From a virus: a stretch of DNA of 50,083 nt. The position numbers and the translations under genes were made by a program. Where the stretch lies: IMG/VR virus record IMGVR_UViG_3300043438_002632, positions 1-50,083 of that record. One strand, given 5' to 3'. Shown one piece after another: positions 8,579-14,713 of this stretch (position 1 is its first letter; each line of letters begins with the position of its first letter). The notes below the pieces were generated by a model that had not been told where the DNA came from, did not search any database, and worked only from the letters and a program-made list of their open reading frames with translations.

Positions 8579-9597
8579 TACAGTTTGTTATTATTGTATA
8601 GATCTTTGTTTATTTTCTTAACTCTTTTGAGTTGATCGTCTGGTAAACCTAGTTTTTCATAGAATTCGTCAAACATATCATCGATATTGATCGAATCAAC
8701 CACTTCAACATCATCCAAAGTCTTCGTAGATACATTATGCTCTGTTGTAAACTGCCAAGGTGTCAGTTTAGAAATGGCAACTTGGATCTTCTCCAGTGCT
8801 TTTTCTTCAATTTCTTTATCAACAACCAATTTAACTATGTTATTGCCGATCAAAGTCTTATCCAAGCCTTTAAGAGAGCTTAAATACAGTTTAATGAACG
8901 ATGGAGACACTGAATTTTCAAAGAATTCAATAGAACCATCCTCTACATCTAGAATATGATACCCTTTTGAGTTGTCCACATCGGAAAAATCCATTGAAAA
9001 GCAACTTCCGATGTAATTAATGCTGCCTTCTTTGTATTTTTTACTGTTTCTGTTATGAAAGTGACCAGAAAATGCCAATTTACCCTTGGAAAGTACATCA
9101 ATTGGGGATAAACCATGGTTACACACCGTGAAATTGTTCATTTTGAAGGTTTGAATCTCAAAATGACCAAAAATATAGTCATATTTGGAGTCTGGAAGCT
9201 GATTATTCCAAGGAACCATCAAAAATCGCTTTCCAAACTTCTCAAATTCCAATGTTTTATCAACTAAAGTGATATTTTCATGTCCTTTTACCATTCCAAG
9301 GCTGTGAACATCACTTCTATTCTTATAATAAGCGTCATGATTGCCTATAATCATAAACATATTGAAATTTTTGAACTTTTCGATGATTATAGAGGCAATA
9401 TGCAGGGTTTGTACACTGATTTCAGTTCTATTATCAAAAAAGTCACCCAAGAAAAAGATATCGGTGACTTTTTTCTTGTTTAATTCAGAAACAATCCAAT
9501 CTGCCCATTCCAGTGCGGTATTGTGCCATTTCTCGCTATTTCCGTAAATTCCCAAGTGAAGATCACTGAAAATAGCGATTTTAGTTTTTGTAATCAT
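8578..9597 (-). CDS. 47: gp47-like recombination endonuclease nuclease subunit (Mre11/SbcD family)
   Basis: A calcineurin-like metallophosphoesterase with all phosphoesterase motifs in order: FSDLHLG, FLGDFFDNR, IIGNHDAYY and SGHFHNR. These supply the Asp, His and Asn ligands of a two-metal site. I place the start at 9597 (MITKTKIAIFSDLH, 339 residues) rather than 9633. An early-type promoter ends 8 bases before 9597 and lies within the longer reading, and the motif I Asp is then close to the N-terminus, as is usual in the family. It forms the complex with the overlapping gp46 gene. Confidence 0.94.
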   Translation of the reverse strand: MITKTKIAIFSDLHLGIYGNSEKWHNTALEWADWIVSELNKKKVTDIFFLGDFFDNRTEISVQTLHIASIIIEKFKNFNMFMIIGNHDAYYKNRSDVHSLGMVKGHENITLVDKTLEFEKFGKRFLMVPWNNQLPDSKYDYIFGHFEIQTFKMNNFTVCNHGLSPIDVLSKGKLAFSGHFHNRNSKKYKEGSINYIGSCFSMDFSDVDNSKGYHILDVEDGSIEFFENSVSPSFIKLYLSSLKGLDKTLIGNNIVKLVVDKEIEEKALEKIQVAISKLTPWQFTTEHNVSTKTLDDVEVVDSINIDDMFDEFYEKLGLPDDQLKRVKKINKDLYNNNKL

Positions 9598-9605
9598 TTG
9601 ATTAC

Positions 9606-9633
9606 AGGATACATGAGTATGATTAAAAGTCAA
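9606..9633 (-). promoter_or_regulatory. Early-type promoter for gp47-gp46
   Basis: Minus strand: TTGACT (9633-9628), 16 bases, TATCCT (9611-9606) preceded by TG, then 8 bases to ATG 9597. The TGA stop of the gp55 gene (9632-9630) lies inside TTGACT. Confidence 0.6.
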
Positions 9634-10079
9634 TCATCGGAATCCGAGTACTCGTCGTCGAACTGTGATTGCTTTACATAAATATCACCCTCAGAGCCAA
9701 GTAAATGCTGCTCATACATCATCTGTTTGTATTCCAACAAGCCTTCATGCTGCTTATTTTCCTTCTTTATACGATTCGTAAAGGCATTCCATGCAATTTG
9801 ATTGAAGTAACTGAAGGGACTGAAGCCAGAATCCATTCTAAATTTCTTACCATCCAGTGCTGAATACATTTTAATTACAGCATCGCCAATCATTTCTTCC
9901 TTCCACCCCTTTGTGTAATTTATAAATCTCCAATTATAGCTTAAATTTTCAGCAATCTTTAATATATTAACAGCTAATTCATCTTTCATGATGTCTGTTT
10001 CATAATATTCATTGATTTGTTTTGTAAATTCGGATGGACTTACATAATATGCTTTCTTAACTTTTTCATTTACTTTCAT
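9630..10079 (-). CDS. 55: gp55-like late-transcription sigma factor
   Basis: A divergent sigma70-family protein that directs RNA polymerase to late promoters with a TATAAATA element. The diagnostic core is NYTKGWKEEMIGDAVIKMY followed by FSYFNQIAWNAFTNRIKKE, which corresponds to the region-2-like core of T4 gp55 (SWKQEMIADGIE ... AYITQACFNAFVQRIKKE). The 149 residues are shorter than T4 gp55 (185). The C-terminus is acidic (DDEYSDSDD), where T4 gp55 carries a hydrophobic and acidic clamp-binding tail; I cannot see a clear clamp motif. It overlaps the UvsW-like gene by 4 bases. Its presence fits the 16 TAAATA elements mapped in this window. Confidence 0.88.
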   Translation of the reverse strand: MKVNEKVKKAYYVSPSEFTKQINEYYETDIMKDELAVNILKIAENLSYNWRFINYTKGWKEEMIGDAVIKMYSALDGKKFRMDSGFSPFSYFNQIAWNAFTNRIKKENKQHEGLLEYKQMMYEQHLLGSEGDIYVKQSQFDDEYSDSDD

Positions 10080-11521
10080 AAAATTATATCTTTATCATTC
10101 CAAGGTATTTCTTCATCAATGTATATTGATTTACGTTCCAATGCATGGTCTTCTGAGTACTTTAGATTATCATAAATATCAATAATTACAAGTTTTTCTT
10201 TGTTTTCATGCAATCTAAGACCTCTTCCGATGCCTTGCACAATTCGAATAAAGCTTTTACCACCGGATACAAACAAAATATTGTGTAGATTCTTTATATT
10301 GATACCTGTTGAGAATATACTGCTCATTGCTATACACACCACATTGTTATTTGTTTCCATATCAACGATGCTTTGCATTCTAGATTCAATATCTATATCG
10401 CCCTTTATGTAAATTACTTCTTTATCTTTTACAGATTTCATCACTTCCATCAGGGCATCGCCATGTTCCAAGTGATTTACAAGTATCAATGTATTGTTGG
10501 TTAACTTGGATGCTATTTTTCTTATTAATTCATTGCGATCCTTTGAATTATAGATAAAATTCAACTCATTTGTGTAGTCTTCAGTTGGCGACTTGTCCTT
10601 CTTTTTAGATTTTTTAGGTATTAGATGCTCTGGATGTATCACTTTGAGCATTTTAATCGATACACCAGTTAAAATATTTTCATCTCTTAACTCCTTGCTA
10701 CTCTTTTCAAAGAGTACAGGTCCAAATATCCCAGTAATTTTCCAACATTCGTATTGATCTTTCGGTAAAGTTCCTGTAAATCCAAATTTATTTGGAGTTT
10801 TAAACTTGTTTGCAATCTTGGATATCTTACTGGTAGTCGTAACTCTATGGCACTCATCGACAATTAGAAGATCTACATCGTAAACCCATTCATTATCTTT
10901 AATTTTTGATATTAAATTTTCAGTGTTTACGATAACGACATCGGTATTTTGCAATTTAGATGTTCCAGTCCACACACTGTATGAGAAATTAACACCGTAA
11001 CTCTCAAAATCACCCTTCAGCTGACTCACTAAGGATATGCCGGGTACAACCACAATCGCTTTAAAACTTCTAGCGATTCTATTCCTCCAAATGTTCTCAA
11101 TAAGAGACGCTATGCAGAAGCTCTTTCCTGAGCCTGTAGCACTCTTTATAGTGCCTCTACCGTGTTTCAGGCATCTCTCCACAACTTCCTTCTGGAAGTC
11201 CCTGTGGGGGTATTTAAAGCCATCGTAGAGCACGCAATCACCGATACCGCATCTAAGGTGATCTTTAAATTCTGGTGTATACTCGATAGTTTTAAACCCT
11301 TCGGATTTCAAAAACTCGATAATTTCTTTATACAATCCAAAATCAAACTTGCCGGTTTTATCAATCGCATATTTTTTATCAGGCATATGACGACCTTTTG
11401 CTTTAAGAAACTTAGCAGCTTCGTTTTTTACACTGAAGTGCCGTTTCAATATGGTATTGATGACCATATCGCAAATGATTTGGCCTTTACCTGTACTTTT
11501 ATCGTAGTGTATAGTGATCAA
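10076..11521 (-). CDS. uvsW: UvsW-like superfamily 2 helicase
   Basis: A DNA helicase/annealase that unwinds branched recombination intermediates and R-loops in T4. Walker A is SATGSGKS (127-134), the DExH box is DECH (222-225), motif III is TGT in GFTGTLPK, and motif VI is QGIGRGLRL. The first about 100 residues match the small N-terminal alpha/beta domain of T4 UvsW in length and pattern. That supports the TTG start at 11521 over the first ATG (11464), which would remove part of the domain. The 481 residues are close to T4 (503). The start codon abuts a perfect 13-bp inverted repeat (11521-11555), so translation may be controlled by RNA structure. The order UvsY-like then UvsW-like matches T4. 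Confidence 0.9.
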   Translation of the reverse strand: MITIHYDKSTGKGQIICDMVINTILKRHFSVKNEAAKFLKAKGRHMPDKKYAIDKTGKFDFGLYKEIIEFLKSEGFKTIEYTPEFKDHLRCGIGDCVLYDGFKYPHRDFQKEVVERCLKHGRGTIKSATGSGKSFCIASLIENIWRNRIARSFKAIVVVPGISLVSQLKGDFESYGVNFSYSVWTGTSKLQNTDVVIVNTENLISKIKDNEWVYDVDLLIVDECHRVTTTSKISKIANKFKTPNKFGFTGTLPKDQYECWKITGIFGPVLFEKSSKELRDENILTGVSIKMLKVIHPEHLIPKKSKKKDKSPTEDYTNELNFIYNSKDRNELIRKIASKLTNNTLILVNHLEHGDALMEVMKSVKDKEVIYIKGDIDIESRMQSIVDMETNNNVVCIAMSSIFSTGINIKNLHNILFVSGGKSFIRIVQGIGRGLRLHENKEKLVIIDIYDNLKYSEDHALERKSIYIDEEIPWNDKDIIL

Positions 11522-11573
11522 ATTTGAATTAGTTCCAATAAGACTAATTCAAATTCTAAATTTAGTAGAATTT
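11521..11573. repeat. Two inverted repeats at the uvsW start
   Basis: Arms AATTTGAATTAGT (11521-11533) and ACTAATTCAAATT (11543-11555) form a perfect 13-bp stem with a 9-base loop. A second repeat, AAATTCTA (11551-11558) with TAGAATTT (11566-11573), encloses the palindrome CTAAATTTAG and overlaps the first arm, so the two hairpins compete. They occupy almost the whole gap between the uvsY-like stop and the TTG start of uvsW. Possible roles are a translational hairpin, an alternative-fold switch or a protein-binding operator. It is not a standard terminator because no U-run follows on the minus strand. Confidence 0.8.
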
Positions 11574-11579
11574 CGTTTT

Positions 11580-11984
11580 TCATAATTCTTGCAATTGTTT
11601 AAATTTCAAGATATTTTCAAAGTCTCTAGCGATATATCGAACGCTGTCGTAGATTTTTGAAAATAAACTGACGCAAAGTTTGAGTTCTTCAATATTCTCA
11701 TTGATTTCCTGTAATGAATCATCATTTTTAACATTATCCAGTGCGATTTTTGTCAAAACGACAGGGGCTTTTCCAATCACTTCGCTTGATAATGTCTTGA
11801 TCATCTTAGAACGCTTCGATTCGAGCTTTGAAAGTGCTCTTTCGTAGTCAGTCAACACCATTGCCCAAAACGCTTTTTCACTTGGAACCTGATTCAACTT
11901 ATCACGGAGTGTGAGATCATTAATATCAGAAACAAAGTCCTTATAACGCTTGGATAGTTCTTCTCTTTTTTGAATAACATTCAT
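11580..11984 (-). CDS. uvsY: UvsY-like recombination mediator
   Basis: 134 residues, all-helical, Lys/Glu-rich. The central segment (KAFWAMVLTDYERALSKLES) and the C-terminal segment (SLFSKIYDSVRYIARDFENI) follow the T4 UvsY layout, whose C-terminus is an amphipathic helix of the form CSGALDAIKSRGFAIKHIQDM. UvsY (137 residues in T4) loads UvsX on gp32-covered ssDNA. Length, position directly upstream of uvsW and the presence of UvsX in the same block support the call. Direct sequence similarity is weak, so this is a context-aided assignment. Confidence 0.65.
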   Translation of the reverse strand: MNVIQKREELSKRYKDFVSDINDLTLRDKLNQVPSEKAFWAMVLTDYERALSKLESKRSKMIKTLSSEVIGKAPVVLTKIALDNVKNDDSLQEINENIEELKLCVSLFSKIYDSVRYIARDFENILKFKQLQEL

Positions 11985-11997
11985 AGTGTTGTGTTAT

Positions 11998-12025
11998 ATT
12001 GTAAATACAATTATGTCATTGTCAA
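11998..12025 (-). promoter_or_regulatory. Early-type promoter for uvsY-uvsW-55
   Basis: Minus strand: TTGACA (12025-12020), 16 bases, TACAAT (12003-11998), then 13 bases to ATG 11984. Its -10 overlaps the late element of the divergent plus-strand gene. Confidence 0.75.
12002..12007 (+). promoter_or_regulatory. T4-type late promoter element for 12013
   Basis: TAAATA with 5 bases (CAATT) before ATG 12013. It shares bases with the -10 of the opposite early promoter; the palindrome TTGTAAATACAA spans both. Confidence 0.7.
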
Positions 12026-12276
12026 GAAAAGAAATAGAAAAAATGGAAAATATATACGAATCTATGTATTTTGAAGATATGAATTCAGCATCTGTTGTTG
12101 GTGGATCATCAGAAATACAAGAAATACCTATTGAGAATGAAGATACTTATGCTAAGGGTGATACTAGAATACCAACAGTTCTCGGTGTTCAAAGAAGAAA
12201 TAAAATCAAACCATTATTTGATCCAGCTAAACATCAAAAGAATAAAAAGAATGGTAAGATTAAGAAGAAAATGTAA
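12013..12276 (+). CDS. Small late protein with a segment resembling the major capsid protein arm
   Basis: 87 residues. I start at 12013 (MSLSRKEIEK), not 11986, because the late promoter element lies within the longer reading. Residues 44-62 (DTYAKGDTRIPTVLGVQRR) closely resemble residues 79-98 of the major capsid protein encoded at 40826 (DSYAQGDTRLPKILIPMIRR). The N-terminus ENIYESMYFE contains I-Y-E, compatible with gp21-type prohead cleavage. The C-terminus is strongly basic (KNKKNGKIKKKM). It is probably a head-associated protein, for example an internal protein or minor capsid component. No database family is recognised. Confidence 0.7.
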   Translation: MSLSRKEIEKMENIYESMYFEDMNSASVVGGSSEIQEIPIENEDTYAKGDTRIPTVLGVQRRNKIKPLFDPAKHQKNKKNGKIKKKM

Positions 12277-12325
12277 TATTATATTATAATAATGTAGTAT
12301 TTTACACTATTTTCAATATACCCCC

Positions 12326-12353
12326 TTGACAATTGAATAAAGGGTGATAATTA
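12326..12353 (+). promoter_or_regulatory. Early-type promoter in the 12.3-kb gap
   Basis: TTGACA (12326-12331), 16 bases, TAATTA (12348-12353). Transcription would begin near 12360, inside the G-rich run, leaving a leader of about 130 bases before the GIY-YIG gene. This is the only early promoter here with such a long leader. Confidence 0.55.
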
Positions 12354-12435
12354 TTGGGTGGTGGGTGGGTAATATATAATATATTATAATTAATATATAA
12401 TTATTAAAGCTATTATAATTATTACTTCATCTGGA

Positions 12436-12453
12436 GGATTACGATAGTAATCC
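12436..12453 (+). other. Hairpin, 7-bp stem with GATA loop
   Basis: GGATTAC and GTAATCC pair perfectly around GATA. No T-run follows, so it is not an obvious terminator. It stands out as GC-containing structure within A/T sequence. Confidence 0.55.
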
Positions 12454-12470
12454 GACTTGTTATATTATAT

Positions 12471-12478
12471 TATAAATA
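12471..12478 (+). promoter_or_regulatory. Consensus T4 late promoter TATAAATA
   Basis: Exact TATAAATA, ending 10 bases before ATG 12489. It is one of only two late elements in the window with spacing above 6 bases. Confidence 0.75.
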
Positions 12479-12488
12479 TAATTAATAC

Positions 12489-12947
12489 ATGTCAAATTGG
12501 AAAAATATGCCGGATAACACAGAGGGTTATCATGGATTTGTATATAAAATTTATAATAATCACCCTGATTCTTTAAAAAAATATTATATTGGGTGTAAAA
12601 AGCTTTTAAAAAGATTAAAAAGAAAGCCATTAAAAGGTAAAAAGCGCCCTAGAATATCTTATGTTGATAATGATGTTGAAAAATATTGGGGAAGTTCAGA
12701 AGAATTAAAAAGAGACATCGAAACATACGGATTAGAGTGTTTTTCTAAAGAAGTATTACACCTATGTGAAACTCAGTGGGAAATGAAATTCCTAGAAATG
12801 TTTGAACAGATGAAACACAATGTTTTATTTGACAATCAATCATACAATGGCATAATCAATGTTAGAATTAATTCTGTTCCAAAATCTTTACAGGAAAAAT
12901 ACAAAAACTTCGATTTTAATGAGTGTGCTGAGAGAAAAAATAAATGA
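12489..12947 (+). CDS. GIY-YIG nuclease, homing-endonuclease-like
   Basis: 152 residues. The N-terminal domain shows the GIY-YIG signature in divergent form: GFVYKIY (16-22) and KYYIGCK (31-37). It is followed by KYWGSSEELKRDIETYG and CFSKEVL, typical of phage GIY-YIG endonucleases, and the downstream Glu (LEMFEQ) and Asn-rich segment (DNQSYNG). No distinct C-terminal DNA-binding repeat is visible. It may be a free-standing homing endonuclease inserted between uvsY and the head genes, or a domesticated nuclease. It is served by an early-type and a late promoter. The next reading frame overlaps its 3' end by 29 bases. Confidence 0.8.
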   Translation: MSNWKNMPDNTEGYHGFVYKIYNNHPDSLKKYYIGCKKLLKRLKRKPLKGKKRPRISYVDNDVEKYWGSSEELKRDIETYGLECFSKEVLHLCETQWEMKFLEMFEQMKHNVLFDNQSYNGIINVRINSVPKSLQEKYKNFDFNECAERKNK

Positions 12948-13461
12948 TGATATCGTTTCAATTATATTTGAATCTAAAAATAAAGAAATTATAGATATTG
13001 ATCAAATTTTCAAAGATACAAACCGCAATTTTGCAAAACTTTTAGATGAACTTGGTCTGAAAGTTGATTTTGATTTTAAAAAATCAAACAATAAAAAGCT
13101 TTATACCCATGAATTTATAAAAACATTCATGGAATACATCAAAAATAGATCGAGATCTGAAAAAATTTTGATTTATAGTAATATTTTATCGAAAGATGAC
13201 TTTAGAAATAGACTTGTTAAGAAATTAAAAACCATTTTCGGATTTAATCTGATGGAATCTTACGAAGACATGGACATTTTCTATGAAAATATTGAAAAAC
13301 AAGATTGTTTGACGATGACATCACTTGATATATTTTTAAATGAAACCAGAAAATGTAAATCATTCAAAAGTATAAAAAAATACTTTGAAAAGAATGGATT
13401 GACATACTTGAATGATACTTATTTTAAAGATTTTACAAACAAGCTGTGCCTATTTATCTAA
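12919..13461 (+). CDS. Hypothetical protein overlapping the GIY-YIG gene
   Basis: 180 residues from ATG 12919 (MSVLREKINDD). An upstream start at 12859 would overlap the nuclease gene more. The protein is Lys/Phe/Asn-rich and helical-looking, with no motif I recognise. It begins 29 bases inside the nuclease gene in the +1 frame and may be translationally coupled to it, or be its displaced C-terminal domain after a frameshift. Its TAA stop is the first three bases of the late promoter element of the next gene. It could encode a DNA-binding partner of the nuclease, but this is only positional inference. Confidence 0.5.
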   Translation: MSVLREKINDDIVSIIFESKNKEIIDIDQIFKDTNRNFAKLLDELGLKVDFDFKKSNNKKLYTHEFIKTFMEYIKNRSRSEKILIYSNILSKDDFRNRLVKKLKTIFGFNLMESYEDMDIFYENIEKQDCLTMTSLDIFLNETRKCKSFKSIKKYFEKNGLTYLNDTYFKDFTNKLCLFI

Positions 13462-13464
13462 ATA
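13459..13464 (+). promoter_or_regulatory. Late promoter element for 13471
   Basis: TAAATA preceded by TC, 6 bases before ATG 13471. Its TAA is the stop codon of the upstream gene. Confidence 0.72.
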
Positions 13465-13470
13465 TTATGC

Positions 13471-13833
13471 ATGAGTAAGTTTTTAACCCTTGTCGAAAAT
13501 TACAATCCTGAAAATTCCACATTTGTTAGTGATGTACATGATCTAAAAATGCTGTTGAAGTCTCACGGAATAAAATTTGGAGTGAGTGGCGATGGCGTTT
13601 TTTATATTGACGATGCTGCGAATGAAAAAACCTATGTGGTTAAAATCGTAGATATGAAATCTTCCGATAAGGAAGAAGAGGATAACGAAGCATATGACGT
13701 AGTTGACGCGACGTCATCTATAAGCCCGCAAGCAGCGGCAGCGAAGGCTAATTTTATAAAAACTGCAAAGCCGAAAATACCAAAAGCGATTGCGGATTTA
13801 AATGCGAAAACTGTCGCAATATCAAAAATGTAA
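13471..13833 (+). CDS. Small late protein, probable head-associated
   Basis: 120 residues. The N-terminus MSKFLTLVENYNPENS carries LVE (7-9), a match to the [LI]-x-E cleavage motif of T4 gp21. The middle is beta-like (GVSGDGVFYIDD, KTYVVKIVDM). The C-terminal third is Ala/Lys-rich (SPQAAAAKANFIKTAKPKIPK). First gene of a run of five small late genes. No family recognised; an internal or minor head protein is the best contextual guess. Confidence 0.65.
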   Translation: MSKFLTLVENYNPENSTFVSDVHDLKMLLKSHGIKFGVSGDGVFYIDDAANEKTYVVKIVDMKSSDKEEEDNEAYDVVDATSSISPQAAAAKANFIKTAKPKIPKAIADLNAKTVAISKM

Positions 13834-13835
13834 TT

Positions 13836-14222
13836 ATGAAAAGTAAAACACTATCATTGATGCGTAAGTATCATAAAATGCTCTTAGAACAAGACGAGCA
13901 AGATCCCGCTGCCATGGACCCCGCAGCAGCTCCAGAAGGCGCTATGGAGGCTCCTATGCCACCCCCGGAACCCGAGCAGTTGAAAATGACACAGCAGGGT
14001 GAAAATGAGTATGTTAAAAGCATTCTGGAATTGAGTAAACTTTATTTGGACGCTGTTGGAAACTTGGAAGATAAAGATCAAATCGATCAAATTGCAAATT
14101 CATTCGATGATGCACTTAAACAAGGGCAAGTTAACGGCAGGGAATACTACAAACAATATCAAAAAGTAATGAACTCTCATATGCCAGATGAAATGAGAAC
14201 ATTACTCGGCAACATTAAATAA
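13836..14222 (+). CDS. Small late protein with Pro/Ala-rich linker
   Basis: 128 residues. A basic amphipathic N-terminal helix (MKSKTLSLMRKYHKMLLEQ) ends in LLE (16-18), fitting a prohead targeting/cleavage leader. It is followed by a low-complexity acidic Pro/Ala/Met linker (about residues 20-48) and a helical domain (residues 55-128). Starts 2 bases after the previous stop with no Shine-Dalgarno motif. Probably a core or internal head protein by context; not recognised otherwise. Confidence 0.65.
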   Translation: MKSKTLSLMRKYHKMLLEQDEQDPAAMDPAAAPEGAMEAPMPPPEPEQLKMTQQGENEYVKSILELSKLYLDAVGNLEDKDQIDQIANSFDDALKQGQVNGREYYKQYQKVMNSHMPDEMRTLLGNIK

Positions 14223-14225
14223 ATA
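14220..14225 (+). promoter_or_regulatory. Late promoter element for 14231
   Basis: TAAATA, 5 bases before ATG 14231. Its TAA is the stop codon of the upstream gene. Confidence 0.7.
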
Positions 14226-14230
14226 ATATT

Positions 14231-14707
14231 ATGGATTTTAAATTAAAAGAACACGGATTGATTTGGGAAAACTACATGACTCGTTTTGGATCACAAGACG
14301 AAGAAGATGATAGAGATGACAACATCATGGACGAAGGTGAATATGACCATTCAGATGAATATGGCGATGACGATTTCGGCGATGATGACTTTGGTGATGA
14401 CTTTGGTGATGAAGGTCAACAGAGTGTCGTGATGTCATTCGACACCTCAGAGCCCGTTGAAATGGATCACGACGACCATCACGAAGACGATCATGACGAC
14501 TATGCTACAACTGAGCGTAATGACATGATTAGAAGTGAATTGGCCAAATTGGTTGAGTTTGCAAATCGCTTGAGTGAAATGTCAAAAGATGCGGATTTCG
14601 AAGAATGGATGGCTGCAAAGATCACCAAAGCATCTGATTACACCAGCGATGTTTATTTCAGACTTTCTACAAAAGCCGATTACGCTAATTGCGGTTGCGA
14701 CCAATAA
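14231..14707 (+). CDS. Highly acidic Asp/Gly/His-rich late protein
   Basis: 158 residues. The N-terminal leader MDFKLKEHGLIWENY contains LKE (5-7) and IWE (11-13). Residues 22-62 hold tandem GDDDF/GDDF repeats, and a second acidic stretch is rich in His (DHDDHHEDDHDD), which could bind divalent metal. The C-terminal about 60 residues form a compact helical domain (SELAKLVEFANRLSEM, then MAAKITKASDYTSDVYFRL), resembling a small helical module seen in proteins of other marine T4-like phages, from memory. The net charge suggests a core or DNA-mimicking internal protein. Function unknown. Confidence 0.7.
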   Translation: MDFKLKEHGLIWENYMTRFGSQDEEDDRDDNIMDEGEYDHSDEYGDDDFGDDDFGDDFGDEGQQSVVMSFDTSEPVEMDHDDHHEDDHDDYATTERNDMIRSELAKLVEFANRLSEMSKDADFEEWMAAKITKASDYTSDVYFRLSTKADYANCGCDQ

Positions 14708-14713
14708 TTAATC

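Larger units (their letters stand above)
12290..12488. other. AT-rich intergenic region with G-quadruplex motif, hairpin and two promoters
   Basis: No gene is visible in this roughly 200-base gap. In order it holds an early-type promoter (12326-12353), a G-rich run GGGTGGTGGGTGGG (12356-12369), almost pure A/T from 12370 to 12425, a hairpin GGATTAC-GATA-GTAATCC (12436-12453) and a consensus late promoter TATAAATA (12471-12478). The combination of a G4 motif next to an easily melted AT tract could mark a replication origin or a structured leader RNA. Confidence 0.6.

Noticed and set aside
12290-12488. Possible tRNA in the intergenic region around the GGATTAC hairpin
   Set aside because: Only one stem is present. 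There is no T-arm GTTCRA motif, acceptor stem or CCA-compatible end. No tRNA was seen elsewhere in the window.
12930-12950. Programmed -1 frameshift joining the nuclease to the next frame
   Set aside because: The A-rich heptamer would support a -1 slip, but the downstream frame is +1 relative to the nuclease.
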